Source: Pseudomonas sp. PDM18 | Lineage (GTDB): Bacteria > Pseudomonadota > Gammaproteobacteria > Pseudomonadales > Pseudomonadaceae | DNA length: 64,000 nucleotides | Assembly: GCF_014852585.1 (NCBI RefSeq) | Contig: NZ_JACVBX010000009.1 | Span: forward strand, 186,001 to 250,000 | Direction: 5' to 3' | In this document: positions 43,082-51,293 of the stretch, one piece after another | Layout of the letters: each line of letters opens with the position of its first letter | Position numbering within the stretch: position 1 is the stretch's first letter | Made by a program: the position numbers and the translations under genes | The notes under the pieces: model-generated | The model's database searches: none | Told to the model about the DNA's origin: nothing | Seen by the model: the letters and a program-made list of their open reading frames with translations, nothing else

Positions 43082-45157
43082 TCACTTCACGTCAGGTTTG
43101 CCGTCGACAACACCGGTCTTGTTGTCCAGCAGGGCCTGGGTGGCGGTCTGGATGAAGGATTCCAGACGAGTCTTCATCTCCGACTGCTCCGGCGTGTTCT
43201 CGATACGAGTCGCGCCGAAGTCCTTACCCAGCTTGTAGTCATAGACTCGGATGTCGCCTTCCTTAGGCTTGATCAGGATGCGGTTGCCGTAAACCAGCGC
43301 CACGTCCTGGCCACTACCCGACGGCTTGATCATGCCGAAGCCCTTGTCGCCCTCAGGCAGGTTCAGCAGGTCCCGGCCCCAGCATTGGTGACGCGCTTCG
43401 CCGCCCAGGCGGCCCATGATGGTCGGCACGATGTCGATCTGGGTGCCGACGGTGTCGCGGGTAGCGCCGAACTTCTCCTGGATGCCGGGGGCGATGACCA
43501 GCAGCGGTACGTTGAAGCGGAACAGGTCCATCTCGGTCAGCTGCTCGGGAGTACCGAAGCCGTGGTCGCCGACGACCACAAAGATGGTGTCCTTGTAGTA
43601 CGGAGACTTCTTGGCCTTCTCGAAGAACTGTCCCAGAGACCAGTCGGAGTAGCGCATCGCGGTCAGGTGCTCGTCCAGGCTGCCATAGCCGGTCACCGGC
43701 TGTACCGGCAGGTCCTTGGGCAGCGCGTAGGGAACGTGGTTGGACAGGGTCTGCAGCAGCGCATAGAACGGCTTGCCGGTAGCGTGCAGCTTGTCCAGTT
43801 CCTCGTTACCGCGGGAGAACATATCCTGGTCGGACACGCCCCAGGTCGGGTCGGAGAACACGGGGTTGACGAAGTCATTACGACCGATGAACGAGGTCAT
43901 GCCCTGGTTGGCAAAGAAGCCCGACTGGTTGTCCCAGGCGAAATCGCCGTTGTAGACGTAAACATCCTCGAACTTGCGCGCCGACAGCAGCTGCGGCAGG
44001 CCGGAGAACTTGTGGCCACCTTCGGGCGTCTGCATCAGGTACTCGAAGCCCGGCAGGTTAGGGAAGCACGCCATGGTGGCGAACATGCCCTGGTGGGTAT
44101 GGGTGCCGTTGGAGAAGTACTGGGTGAACAGCAGCCCTTCCTTCGCCAGCTTGTCGAAGTACGGTGTGATGTTGCCTGGAGCGCCCAGCGCACCAACGTA
44201 GTGACCGGCGAAGCTTTCCATCAGGATCACCACGACGTTCTTCACCGGCAGAGTGCCATCGGCCGGCGGCGTGTAGTCGCGGCGAACCGGTGCGTCATCG
44301 GCGTCGACCAGCTTGTCGTCCGGCATCACCAGCATCTTGCGCACGGTGGCCAGGGCCTGGTCCTGGGGCAGGGTGGATTTCCAGATGTTGTCGCGGTCTT
44401 CGGAGAAGCGGCTCTCGGCAGCCTTGATCAGGCTCAGGGTGCCGTTCAGGCCGAGCTGGTTGGCGAACTGCGAGTCGGTGGTGAAGGCATCGCCCCAGCG
44501 CAGCGGCGGGCCCTGGCGCAGAGTGCCGCGGGCAGCGACGACACACAGCACGATCAGCACCAGCAGCACGGCGACGCGGATATACCAGGCGGCAGCCGAA
44601 GGGCCGTTGACGGCCGGGCGGGTGGCGCGGTCGATCCCGCGGAAGAGCATGTACAGCAGCCAGGTGGCGATGGCCCAGGCCAGCAGGTAGCGGACCACCG
44701 GGTAGCCGTACCAGATCATGCTCATGACCGTCTTCGGGTCTTCGGACATGTACTGGAACACCAGGCTGTTCAGGCGCTGGTGGAACTCACGGTAGAAGTC
44801 CATCTCCAGCACACCGAGGAACAGCGTGATGCTCGCGGCAATAGTCAGCCAGGTCTTCCACAACCAACGCCAACCCATGGCGCGTACGCTGACCACGGCG
44901 AACACCAGCGGCGCGACTATGTAGACCACCGCGCGGATGTCGAAGCGCATGCCGGTGAGGAAGGCTTCGACGAAGGTGGACGCCGGCGTGGTGCCGATCA
45001 GCTCGCGGTTGTAGATGAACAGCGCAAGGCGCAGCAGCGAGTACATCACCATCAGCGTAACGACGCTTAGTGCGGTGAATGCCAGGTGGCTGGACACGGT
45101 CGGCCGCGTAAGGCTCGCACCGGTCTGGCGGTTGGTCAGGACTTCTGATTGGCCCAT
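43082..45157 (-). CDS. LTA-synthase-like membrane sulfatase / phosphoglycerol transferase
   Basis: 691 residues. Five N-terminal transmembrane helices (e.g. FTALSVVTLMVMYSLLRLAL; FYREFHQRL marks the end) are followed by a periplasmic sulfatase/alkaline-phosphatase fold domain from about residue 290. Active-site features are the metal ligand Glu in VVVILMESFAGHY, the nucleophile Thr in GTHTHQGMFATMAC, and the metal-binding Asp/His in VVVGDHGFGTP. This is the LtaS/OpgB-type class, which transfers phosphoglycerol or related groups on envelope glycans or lipids. The substrate in Pseudomonas is unknown. A PmrA-box-like repeat is 134 bases upstream. Confidence 0.9.
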   Translation of the reverse strand: MGQSEVLTNRQTGASLTRPTVSSHLAFTALSVVTLMVMYSLLRLALFIYNRELIGTTPASTFVEAFLTGMRFDIRAVVYIVAPLVFAVVSVRAMGWRWLWKTWLTIAASITLFLGVLEMDFYREFHQRLNSLVFQYMSEDPKTVMSMIWYGYPVVRYLLAWAIATWLLYMLFRGIDRATRPAVNGPSAAAWYIRVAVLLVLIVLCVVAARGTLRQGPPLRWGDAFTTDSQFANQLGLNGTLSLIKAAESRFSEDRDNIWKSTLPQDQALATVRKMLVMPDDKLVDADDAPVRRDYTPPADGTLPVKNVVVILMESFAGHYVGALGAPGNITPYFDKLAKEGLLFTQYFSNGTHTHQGMFATMACFPNLPGFEYLMQTPEGGHKFSGLPQLLSARKFEDVYVYNGDFAWDNQSGFFANQGMTSFIGRNDFVNPVFSDPTWGVSDQDMFSRGNEELDKLHATGKPFYALLQTLSNHVPYALPKDLPVQPVTGYGSLDEHLTAMRYSDWSLGQFFEKAKKSPYYKDTIFVVVGDHGFGTPEQLTEMDLFRFNVPLLVIAPGIQEKFGATRDTVGTQIDIVPTIMGRLGGEARHQCWGRDLLNLPEGDKGFGMIKPSGSGQDVALVYGNRILIKPKEGDIRVYDYKLGKDFGATRIENTPEQSEMKTRLESFIQTATQALLDNKTGVVDGKPDVK

Positions 45158-45471
45158 TTCTTGGTTCCGTTATGAACGTTCGGGTTCGAAGGAGCGTCGC
45201 CATGGCCGGGCAGAACGGCTGCCCGCGCGAGCGCGAAAGGCTGCGGCATTACACCGCAAAAGCAGCGGCGCCGCATTCTATTGTGCGCGCCTTAAGCGGA
45301 CCTTAACCCTAGCCGCTGATTCGTTTCGAGATGATGCAAGCGTGAACAGGCGGAGGTGGGACCGCCTGACGGCGGGCATAGTGCCGGGCAGCATGTGAAG
45401 AAAGTGTTCCGCCCGGCGGATAACTGCCGCCCCCCCACCCGCCGCGCAGGGGCGCAGCGGGCAGCAGTGGA
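45158..45471. other. Gene-free stretch upstream of the sulfatase gene
   Basis: 314 bases between the sulfatase start and the speE stop, both on the minus strand. It holds the PmrA-box-like repeat and a TAGAAT -10 candidate, listed separately. Nothing else is recognised; a C-run (45431-45438) is the only low-complexity piece. Confidence 0.5.
45275..45307 (-). promoter_or_regulatory. PmrA-box-like repeat with -10 element
   Basis: On the minus strand GTTAAG-GTCCG-CTTAAG is followed 10 bases later by TAGAAT. The half-sites fit the PmrA/BasR consensus (C/T)TTAA(G/T)-N5-(C/T)TTAA(G/T), with one mismatch (G at the first base). It lies 134 bases upstream of the LtaS-like sulfatase start. Confidence 0.5.
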
Positions 45472-46332
45472 TCAGTCGTTGGCCGGCTTGCCGATGGCCT
45501 GCAGCACGTACTGCGGCAGGGCAAAGGCGCCCTGGTGGATGGCAGGGTTGTAGTAGCGGGTCTGGATACCGCTGGCAGCGAAGCGCTGGGCCAGGGCAGC
45601 GGCGTCGACCTTGCGCAGCGCCGGGTTGGTCGAACCCCAGGCGAAGGTCATCGAGCCGCCGATGTAGGTCGGCACGGCCGCCTGGTAGAAGTGCCAGTCG
45701 GCGAACAGGCCGTTCATGCGGCCGGCGGTGTTGCGCACGGTGTCCAGTTGCATGAACGGCGTGCCGTTCTGCGTCACCAGCACGCCGCCTTCGTTCAGGC
45801 AGCGGTGGCAGGCCTGGTAGAAGTTCTCCGAGAACAGCACTTCGCCCGGACCGATCGGGTCGGTGGAGTCGGAGATGATCACGTCGAACTTCTCCGCGGT
45901 GGTGGCGACGAAGCGCATGCCGTCGTCGATCACCAGGTTCAGGCGCGCATCGTCGAAGGCCCCCTGGGAATGGTTCGGCAGGAATTCCTTGCACATGTCG
46001 ACCACGGTGCCGTCAATCTCGACCATGGTGATGTGTTCGACGCTGGCGTGCTTCGACACCTCGCGCAGCATGCCACCGTCGCCGCCACCGATGATCAGCA
46101 CGCGCTTGGCCGCGCCATGGGCGAGGATCGGCACGTGGGTGAGCATCTCGTGGTAGATGAACTCGTCGGCCTCGGTGGTCTGGATCACGCCGTCCAGCGC
46201 CATCACCCGGCCCATGCGGGCATTCTCGAAGATCACCAGGTGCTGGTGCTCGGTGCGCACCTCGTGGAGCATCCTGTCGACGCTGAAACGCTGGCCATAG
46301 CCGTCGTAGAGGGTTTCCTGGTAATCGTGCAT
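45472..46332 (-). CDS. speE: Spermidine synthase
   Basis: A 286-residue aminopropyltransferase that makes spermidine from putrescine and decarboxylated S-adenosylmethionine. The methyltransferase-like motif [18 protein letters not shown] lies at about residue 77. Acidic substrate-binding residues are in [12 protein letters not shown] and [18 protein letters not shown] 46332 has GGGAG eight bases upstream, and the next in-frame Met is not better supported. It sits next to alkA, as in P. aeruginosa. It also produces methylthioadenosine, the substrate of the salvage genes at 50393-52513. Confidence 0.94.
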   Translation of the reverse strand: MHDYQETLYDGYGQRFSVDRMLHEVRTEHQHLVIFENARMGRVMALDGVIQTTEADEFIYHEMLTHVPILAHGAAKRVLIIGGGDGGMLREVSKHASVEHITMVEIDGTVVDMCKEFLPNHSQGAFDDARLNLVIDDGMRFVATTAEKFDVIISDSTDPIGPGEVLFSENFYQACHRCLNEGGVLVTQNGTPFMQLDTVRNTAGRMNGLFADWHFYQAAVPTYIGGSMTFAWGSTNPALRKVDAAALAQRFAASGIQTRYYNPAIHQGAFALPQYVLQAIGKPAND

Positions 46333-46526
46333 GCAGTGGGCTCCCGTCGGGACAAGACACAAGGAGGGGACGGCCGGGCCGCCCCGAAAGAGGCGCGCAT
46401 TCTACGTGCCGGAAGATGACAGGTCGAACCCTGCTGTCGGCGCCTTCCATATAAACAGCCTGAGCGCGACAGTTTGAAAGTCAGGCGCGGGAGGACAGCC
46501 CGCCGCGCAACAGGTAAGGTCGCCGC

Positions 46527-47432
46527 ATGAACAACACAGCCACCGACTCCCGCAGCATCCGCCTGCCCTACCGGGCCCCCTGGGACTGGCAGCAGTTCCA
46601 CGAGCACTTCGCCCTGCGCAGCCTGGCCGGAGTCGAATGCCTGTCGCCCCGGCGTTACGCCCGCAGCGTCCGGCTGGGCGCGGACAGCGGCTGGTTCAGC
46701 GTTACGCCGCTGGATGACTGCGCCGAGCTGGAACTGGAGCTGCACCTGCCGACCCGTCACGCCGAGGCGCTGACGGCTCGGGTGCGCAAGATGTTCGACC
46801 TGGACAGCGACCCCGCGCCTATCGCCGGGCACCTGGGCGAAGATGCCGTCCTCGGCCCGCTCCTACTGCAAGCCCCCGGCCTGCGCCTGCCCACCGCGTT
46901 CGACCCGTTCGAACAGGCCGTGCGCGCCATCGTCGGCCAGCAGGTCACGGTGAAAGCCGCGGTGACCATCGTCGGGCGGCTGGTGCAGCGTCTGGGCGAG
47001 ACGTTGCCCGGAGAAGTCGAAGGCCAGCCAACCCGCCTGTTCCCGACGCCCGAGGCCCTGGCCGAAGCCGACCTCGCCGGTATCGGCATGCCGGGCAAAC
47101 GGGTGGAGACTTTGCAGCGCTTCTCCGCCGCCTGCGCCAGCGGCGCGCTGGCGCTGCACGTGGACGACGGCGCCGAGGACCTGGTGAAACGCCTCTGCGC
47201 CCTCCCCGGCATCGGCCCCTGGACCGCCGAGTACGTCGCCCTGCGCGCCTTCGGCGATCCGGACGCCTTCCCCGCCGCCGACCTGGGCCTGCTCAAGTCG
47301 CCGGTATGGGGCGCCGACGGCATCACCGCCCGCGAACTGCAACGCCGCGCCGAAGCCTGGCGCCCCTGGCGCGCCTACGCCGCCGTCTATCTGTGGCACG
47401 CCTATTCCCAAGCCGGCCGCACCGGAGGATGA
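46527..47432 (+). CDS. alkA: DNA-3-methyladenine glycosylase II
   Basis: A 301-residue base-excision glycosylase, slightly longer than E. coli AlkA (282). The N-terminal AlkA domain ([20 protein letters not shown]) is followed by the HhH-GPD core. The hairpin is [21 protein letters not shown] (about 225-246), and the catalytic Asp lies in [10 protein letters not shown] (about 253). It removes alkylated purines. Its TGA overlaps an ATG of the following methyltransferase gene, so the two repair genes are an operon. Confidence 0.93.
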   Translation: MNNTATDSRSIRLPYRAPWDWQQFHEHFALRSLAGVECLSPRRYARSVRLGADSGWFSVTPLDDCAELELELHLPTRHAEALTARVRKMFDLDSDPAPIAGHLGEDAVLGPLLLQAPGLRLPTAFDPFEQAVRAIVGQQVTVKAAVTIVGRLVQRLGETLPGEVEGQPTRLFPTPEALAEADLAGIGMPGKRVETLQRFSAACASGALALHVDDGAEDLVKRLCALPGIGPWTAEYVALRAFGDPDAFPAADLGLLKSPVWGADGITARELQRRAEAWRPWRAYAAVYLWHAYSQAGRTGG

Positions 47433-47434
47433 CC

Positions 47435-47911
47435 ATGCACTACCGCTACCACGACAGCCCCACCGGCCGCCTGCTGCTGGCCGGCGACGAGGGCGGCCTG
47501 CGAATGCTCTACATGGACCTGGAGACGCGCCACTATCCCGAACCGCACTGGCAACAGGGCAGCCCGTTGCTGGACGAAGTGGCGCGACAGCTGGACGAAT
47601 ATTTCGCCGGCAAGCGCCAGCGTTTCGATGTGCGCCTCAATACAGGCGGCACCGAGTTCCAGCGCCAGGTCTGGCAGGCACTGGTGGAGATTCCGTACGG
47701 CTACACCACCGTCTATGCGGAACTCGCGCGGCGCATCGGCCGGCCCACGGCAATCCGCGCAGTGGGTGCGGCCAACGGTGCCAACCCGATCAGCATCATC
47801 GTCCCCTGCCACCGAGTGATCGGCAGCAACGGCAGCCTCACCGGTTATGCCGGCGGCCTGCCGCGCAAGGAGCTGTTGTTGCGCCTGGAAGGAGCGCTGG
47901 AAAGGGCCTAG
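47435..47911 (+). CDS. ogt: Methylated-DNA-[protein]-cysteine S-methyltransferase
   Basis: A 158-residue suicide methyltransferase. The active-site motif is [13 protein letters not shown] (Cys about residue 125), preceded by the DNA-binding helix region [23 protein letters not shown]. It removes O6-methyl groups from guanine. ATG 47435 is chosen because GGAGG ends six bases upstream; the ATG at 47429 touches the ribosome site. It overlaps nothing but follows alkA without a gap. It is convergent with a second paralogue whose stop abuts its own. Confidence 0.92.
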   Translation: MHYRYHDSPTGRLLLAGDEGGLRMLYMDLETRHYPEPHWQQGSPLLDEVARQLDEYFAGKRQRFDVRLNTGGTEFQRQVWQALVEIPYGYTTVYAELARRIGRPTAIRAVGAANGANPISIIVPCHRVIGSNGSLTGYAGGLPRKELLLRLEGALERA

Positions 47912-48445
47912 CTAGAAATCGAAAGCGGTCTGCGCTGCCTGCGGGTCCACGTAACCTTCCAGCGCCAGCATGCGCATCTTCGACGTACTGCCGCCCGGCG
48001 CGGAGAAGCCGCCAGTCTTGCCGCCACTGGCGAGCACACGGTGGCACGGGATGATCAGCGGGATCGGATTGTTGCCCATCGCCTGACCCACCGCGCGGGA
48101 CAAGCCGACATCACCCAGGCGCCGGGCGATCTCGCCGTAGGTCGTGGTTTCGCCGCGCCCCAGCTGGAGAATGTCGTCGTAGACCCGGCGGTGAAAACCG
48201 CTCACCGCGGAAAGGTCCAGTGGCAGATTGCCGAAGGACACTGCCTCGCCCCGCGCATACCCCAGGATCAGCTGGCGCGCCTCGTCGATGAACGCCGGCC
48301 AGTGGGCAGTTTCGCTGCCGAGCTTGTCGAAGCGCTCGCGCACGCCGTGCACGGCGTCGCCGGGCAGATAGGCGCGCGTGATCCCTTGCGGGCTCCAGGC
48401 GAGCCCGAACCAGCCGAGGTCTGTTTCGATCAGGCAGTAATGCAT
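47912..48445 (-). CDS. Second methylated-DNA cysteine methyltransferase
   Basis: A 177-residue paralogue of the neighbouring enzyme. Its active site LIIPCHRVLASGGKTGGFSA has Cys at about residue 134, and the DNA-binding segment is EIARRLGDVGLSRAVGQAMGNNP. The two proteins share only the common core (about 35-40 per cent by eye), so this is not a recent duplicate. Its N-terminus lacks the zinc-binding Ada domain. The stop codon directly abuts the stop of the convergent gene, so the transcripts overlap at their 3' ends. Confidence 0.9.
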   Translation of the reverse strand: MHYCLIETDLGWFGLAWSPQGITRAYLPGDAVHGVRERFDKLGSETAHWPAFIDEARQLILGYARGEAVSFGNLPLDLSAVSGFHRRVYDDILQLGRGETTTYGEIARRLGDVGLSRAVGQAMGNNPIPLIIPCHRVLASGGKTGGFSAPGGSTSKMRMLALEGYVDPQAAQTAFDF

Positions 48446-48469
48446 CGGATGAGTCTCTATCCCTGCGCC

Positions 48470-49048
48470 CTATCCCGCAACTCTTTCCGCCTTCAGCACG
48501 ACTTCGCACCAGCACCGCAACTCTGCGCCGATGGCGCTGGCCGGGTCGCCCTGGCGCTCGAAGGCCCACCATAGCTGCGCGCCCTGCCATTGGCTGGCCA
48601 TCAGCCGGCCGAGTACCGGTTGCCTCAGCGGGTCATCGCTCAATCGCCGCCCCAATGCCTTGGCCAACGTGGCGCCCCACTGCGCACCGCGCTCTCGCAG
48701 CAGCGGATCGCGCATGTCTTCCCTCAGGATCAGCAGGCCTTCGGCGTAATCCGTCTCGCCCTCGCCCACTGGGAACATCGCCACGAGCATCTGCACAGCA
48801 CCTTCCGGGCTCAGTTCGGCGCTCTCGTCCAGGCACGCGGTCTGCTCATCCAGTTGATCCCAGGCGCGCAGCAGCGCGGCACGAAGAAACTCGGCCTTGG
48901 TTGCATATCGCTGCACCAGCGTCGCGGCGGACAGCCCGACCTCGCGGCCGACAGCGGCGAAGGTCACCGCCTCCGGCCCTTCACGCAGCATCAGCGCCAT
49001 GGCGGCGTCGAGTATCGCTTCGTCACTTACCGTCTTGGTTCGAGCCAT
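48470..49048 (-). CDS. TetR-family regulator
   Basis: 192 residues with an N-terminal TetR helix-turn-helix: DEAILDAAMALMLREGPEAV, TFAAVGREVGLSAATLVQRY. The C-terminal ligand domain is ordinary. ATG 49048 follows AGAGG and gives the usual TetR length; the frame extends 15 residues further without support. It is divergent from the RibD-C/dihydrofolate-reductase-like gene with a perfect 22-base palindrome between them, its presumed operator. Confidence 0.9.
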   Translation of the reverse strand: MARTKTVSDEAILDAAMALMLREGPEAVTFAAVGREVGLSAATLVQRYATKAEFLRAALLRAWDQLDEQTACLDESAELSPEGAVQMLVAMFPVGEGETDYAEGLLILREDMRDPLLRERGAQWGATLAKALGRRLSDDPLRQPVLGRLMASQWQGAQLWWAFERQGDPASAIGAELRCWCEVVLKAERVAG

Positions 49049-49060
49049 GCCAACCTCTTT

Positions 49061-49082
49061 TATAAATGAGCATTCATTTATA
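49061..49082. promoter_or_regulatory. TetR-type operator palindrome
   Basis: TATAAATGA-GCAT-TCATTTATA is a perfect 9-base inverted repeat, centred 68 bases from neither gene's far end but only 23 bases from the TetR ATG and 44 from the reductase ATG. It should block both divergent promoters. Confidence 0.82.
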
Positions 49083-49115
49083 TATTGGTGCAAAGCTTAC
49101 CTAGGGAGCCCCCAC

Positions 49116-49643
49116 ATGGCCAGGATTCTGGGCTACATCGCCAGCAGCCTCGACGGCTTCATTGCCACCCCGGAACACGGGCTGGACTGGCTGTTCAAGC
49201 ATGACCAACTGCAGCTGGGCGAACACGACTACAGCCTGTTCCTCCAGCGCATTCGCGTGGTCGTCATGGGCCGTGCGACCTACGACTTCCTCGCCGCCGA
49301 TCCCGGCCCCTGGCCCTACGGCGCACAACGCGTGCTGGTGGTGACTTCTCGCCCCATCGATGACCCGAAGGGCCCGCTGGAAATCCGCAGCGATGTCGAC
49401 GCGCTGGTCGCGGAGCTGCGAGCGCAGGAGGATGGCGACGTGTGGATGCTCGGCGGCGGCCAGTTGCAAATGGCCTTCCTCGAGCGCGGGGCGCTGGATG
49501 AGCTGGAGGTCTACGTGATGCCGGAGATCATCGGCGGCGGCTTCCCGCTGTTTCCGGCGACCGGTCTGCGAGTGTCGCCGACATTGCTGTCGGCCAAGGT
49601 CATCGAGCCGGGGTGCGTGCGGATGCATTATCGGTTTGATTGA
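49116..49643 (+). CDS. Dihydrofolate-reductase / RibD C-terminal family protein
   Basis: A 175-residue single-domain protein of the RibD-C/DHFR-like fold. The N-terminal ILGYIASSLDGFIATPEHG and the NADPH-binding VWMLGGGQLQMAFLERGALD are both present, and RVVVMGRATYDFL is the usual central strand. Relatives are stand-alone oxidoreductases often placed under TetR control; substrate unknown. AGGGAG nine bases before the ATG supports the start. Confidence 0.88.
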   Translation: MARILGYIASSLDGFIATPEHGLDWLFKHDQLQLGEHDYSLFLQRIRVVVMGRATYDFLAADPGPWPYGAQRVLVVTSRPIDDPKGPLEIRSDVDALVAELRAQEDGDVWMLGGGQLQMAFLERGALDELEVYVMPEIIGGGFPLFPATGLRVSPTLLSAKVIEPGCVRMHYRFD

Positions 49644-49664
49644 TGGAGGCTCCGGAGCAACGCG

Positions 49665-49688
49665 GTTCGCGAGCAAGCTCGCTCCTAC
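49665..49688. repeat. REP element B3, single unit
   Basis: One inverted-orientation REP copy (GCGAGCAAGCTCGCTCCTAC plus the preceding GTTC) without its partner, just after the reductase gene. Confidence 0.85.
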
Positions 49689-49778
49689 GAAAAGCCGCAC
49701 ACCGCTCTGGCTCTGGCTCTGGCTCAGAAAGAATTCCAGAGAAATACCCGCGCACTCCGAACGCCCCGTTCAGGAGGC

Positions 49779-49885
49779 CTCGTTGAATTGGAGTTTCAGG
49801 GGTTGAGCGACATGGATGTCGCGAGAGCGTTGTCTGGCCAGGGATGGCCCGTCAACGCGGGCCCCTGAAACTTCGATTCAACGAG
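49779..49885. repeat. Long inverted repeat, 24-base arms
   Basis: Arms CTCGTTGAATTGGAGTTTCA(GGGG) at 49779-49802 and (CCCC)TGAAACTTCGATTCAACGAG at 49862-49885 pair at 22 of 24 positions around a 59-base interior with its own GACATGGATGTC mini-palindrome. This is a strong candidate for a folded RNA or a mobile miniature element. I have a memory of similar intergenic sequences in other Pseudomonas genomes, unverified. Confidence 0.75.
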
Positions 49886-49934
49886 GGTATTTTCCGCCTA
49901 GGCGAAAAACCGGATGTCCGGGGCAAGACCTTTG

Positions 49935-49962
49935 CCTACTTTGCGTCGTTTGGCAAAGTAGG
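49935..49962. repeat. Hairpin CCTACTTTGC / GCAAAGTAGG
   Basis: A perfect 10-base stem with an 8-base loop, 50 bases after the long inverted repeat and probably part of the same element. No T run follows. Confidence 0.75.
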
Positions 49963-50081
49963 TCGCCAGGGGGGGCGAAACACGAAGTCCGCGCGCACGC
50001 CGAAGCGACGCAGAAATACCCAAGCTAACGCAGCAATACAGGACCAACATCGGGGCGGAAAGAGGCGCCGGCCCTGCCGGC

Positions 50082-50107
50082 GGATCGCGGGCAGGGCCCG
50101 CTCCTAC
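50082..50107. repeat. REP-like element B4 variant
   Basis: GGATCGCGGGCAGGGCCCGC followed by TCCTAC. It shares the TCCTAC end and the inner palindrome design of the other REPs but with a GCGGGC...GCCCGC core. Confidence 0.7.
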
Positions 50108-50115
50108 AGGGAGCA

Positions 50116-50307
50116 CTAGATCTTCACATTCCCCCGCGGCCCCGCTACCGCCCAGATAATCAGGCCCAGCACCGGCAGGATGACGATCACCAGAATCCAG
50201 ATGATCTTCATCGACATCTCGGCGTTGCTTTTCACCACGTTGATGATCGCCCAGATATCCAGGGCAAAGATGATCAGGCTGATCAGGCCACTCAGGGTCG
50301 AACCCAT
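50116..50307 (-). CDS. Small membrane protein with PLDc_N-like domain
   Basis: 63 residues with two transmembrane helices: GLISLIIFALDIWAIINVV (about 6-24) and IIWILVIVILPVLGLIIWAV (about 35-54), then a short GPRGNVKI tail. The spacing and the P-x-x-G-x-x-I-W signature match the cardiolipin-synthase N-terminal domain (PLDc_N), which occurs alone in many small bacterial proteins. Function is unknown. It is a single gene; the 85-base gap to mtnC has no clear terminator. Confidence 0.82.
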   Translation of the reverse strand: MGSTLSGLISLIIFALDIWAIINVVKSNAEMSMKIIWILVIVILPVLGLIIWAVAGPRGNVKI

Positions 50308-50392
50308 ATAGAAGATCCCTCTATGCGATTGTCGGCCTGATCAGCATAGCCGCCCGCGCCGCAACGGCACGGGCGTAAGCCAACAGTGGCGC

Positions 50393-51076
50393 TCAGACCC
50401 GCGCCGGGTCGATCACCGCAAAGCTGGCCACGGTGTCGTGGCCTTCCAACACACCGCCCTCGCGGGCCAGGCCGATAGTCTGCAGGCCGGCCAGCTGCGC
50501 GGCGTCCAGCTCCTGGACCACGTCGGACAGGAAGAGGATTTCCTCGCCCGGCAGGCCGATGGCAGCGGCGATGCGCTGGTAGGAATCAGCCTCGCGCTTG
50601 GGCCCGCTGGTGGTGTCGAAGTAGCCGGAGAACAGCGGCGACAGGTCGCCGGCCTCGGAGCAGCCGAAGATCAGCTTCTGCGCCTGGATCGAGCCGGAGG
50701 AATAGACGTACAGCTGGTAGCCCTCGGCGTGCCACTGGCGCAGCGCGTCGACAGCGTCCGGGTAGACGTGGCCCTTGAGTTGACCGGCGCGGTAGCCCTG
50801 CTCCCAGACCATGCCCTGCAACGCTTTGAGTGGCGTGGCCTTGCGGTCTTCGGCGATCCAGCCGAGGAGGATTTCGATGCAGCGGTCGGTGTCGGCGTTC
50901 GCCTCGCCGCTGTCGGCGCGCACAGCAGCCAGCTGCTCGGCTACGGCGGGCTCGGCGGCGTGCTCGCGCACGTAGTCCGGCAGGTGCGCGGCGGCATAGG
51001 GGAAGAGCACGTCGAAGACGAAGCTGACTGCGCTGGTGGTGCCTTCGATGTCAGTGAGGATGACCTTGATTGTCAT
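50393..51076 (-). CDS. mtnC: Enolase-phosphatase E1 (methionine salvage)
   Basis: A 227-residue HAD-family bifunctional enolase/phosphatase that converts the 2,3-diketo-5-methylthiopentyl phosphate to acireductone. Motif I is [11 protein letters not shown] (with the Glu-Gly-Thr of this family), motif [17 protein letters not shown], motif [22 protein letters not shown] 51076 follows CTGGAG. It is separated from mtnD by a family A repeat, so it may have its own expression level despite sharing direction. Confidence 0.94.
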   Translation of the reverse strand: MTIKVILTDIEGTTSAVSFVFDVLFPYAAAHLPDYVREHAAEPAVAEQLAAVRADSGEANADTDRCIEILLGWIAEDRKATPLKALQGMVWEQGYRAGQLKGHVYPDAVDALRQWHAEGYQLYVYSSGSIQAQKLIFGCSEAGDLSPLFSGYFDTTSGPKREADSYQRIAAAIGLPGEEILFLSDVVQELDAAQLAGLQTIGLAREGGVLEGHDTVASFAVIDPARV

Positions 51077-51112
51077 GGGAACTCCAGGAAAGCTGAACGG
51101 CTCGTGCAAGAG

Positions 51113-51244
51113 CCCCCTCACCCCCTCCCTCTCCCTGAAGGGAGAGGGAGCCGTATGTGCCAATTGAAGCCAGAGTGTCAGCCGGCACCGACCAGTCCCC
51201 TCTCCCTTCGGAGCGGGGCGCGTAGCTAGGGTTAGGGAGAGGGT
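51113..51244. repeat. Intergenic palindromic repeat, family A, copy 4
   Basis: Left arm CCCCCTCACCCCCTCCCTCT, inner CCCTGAAGGG, right arm with GGAGCGGGGCGCGTAGCTAGG, then GTTAGGGAGAGGG. The GAGCGGGGCGCG segment matches copy 3 at 33664 and is absent from copies 1 and 2. It lies between mtnD and mtnC. Confidence 0.8.
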
Positions 51245-51293
51245 GGTTCAGGTAACGACGATACTTGGACGCGAACACGCTCGCGCAATAGTT

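Larger units (their letters stand above)
49644..50115. other. Gene-free composite of repeats
   Basis: 472 bases that hold two REP-like units on the outside, in the same orientation, and two hairpins between them. The short frames here have skewed Arg/Pro/Ser composition and change frame across the hairpins, so I regard the whole as non-coding. Confidence 0.6.

Noticed and set aside
49816-50028. Arg/Ser-rich open frames in the repeat patch
   Set aside because: They cross the long inverted repeat and hairpin, have no ribosome site and show composition of non-coding repeats.
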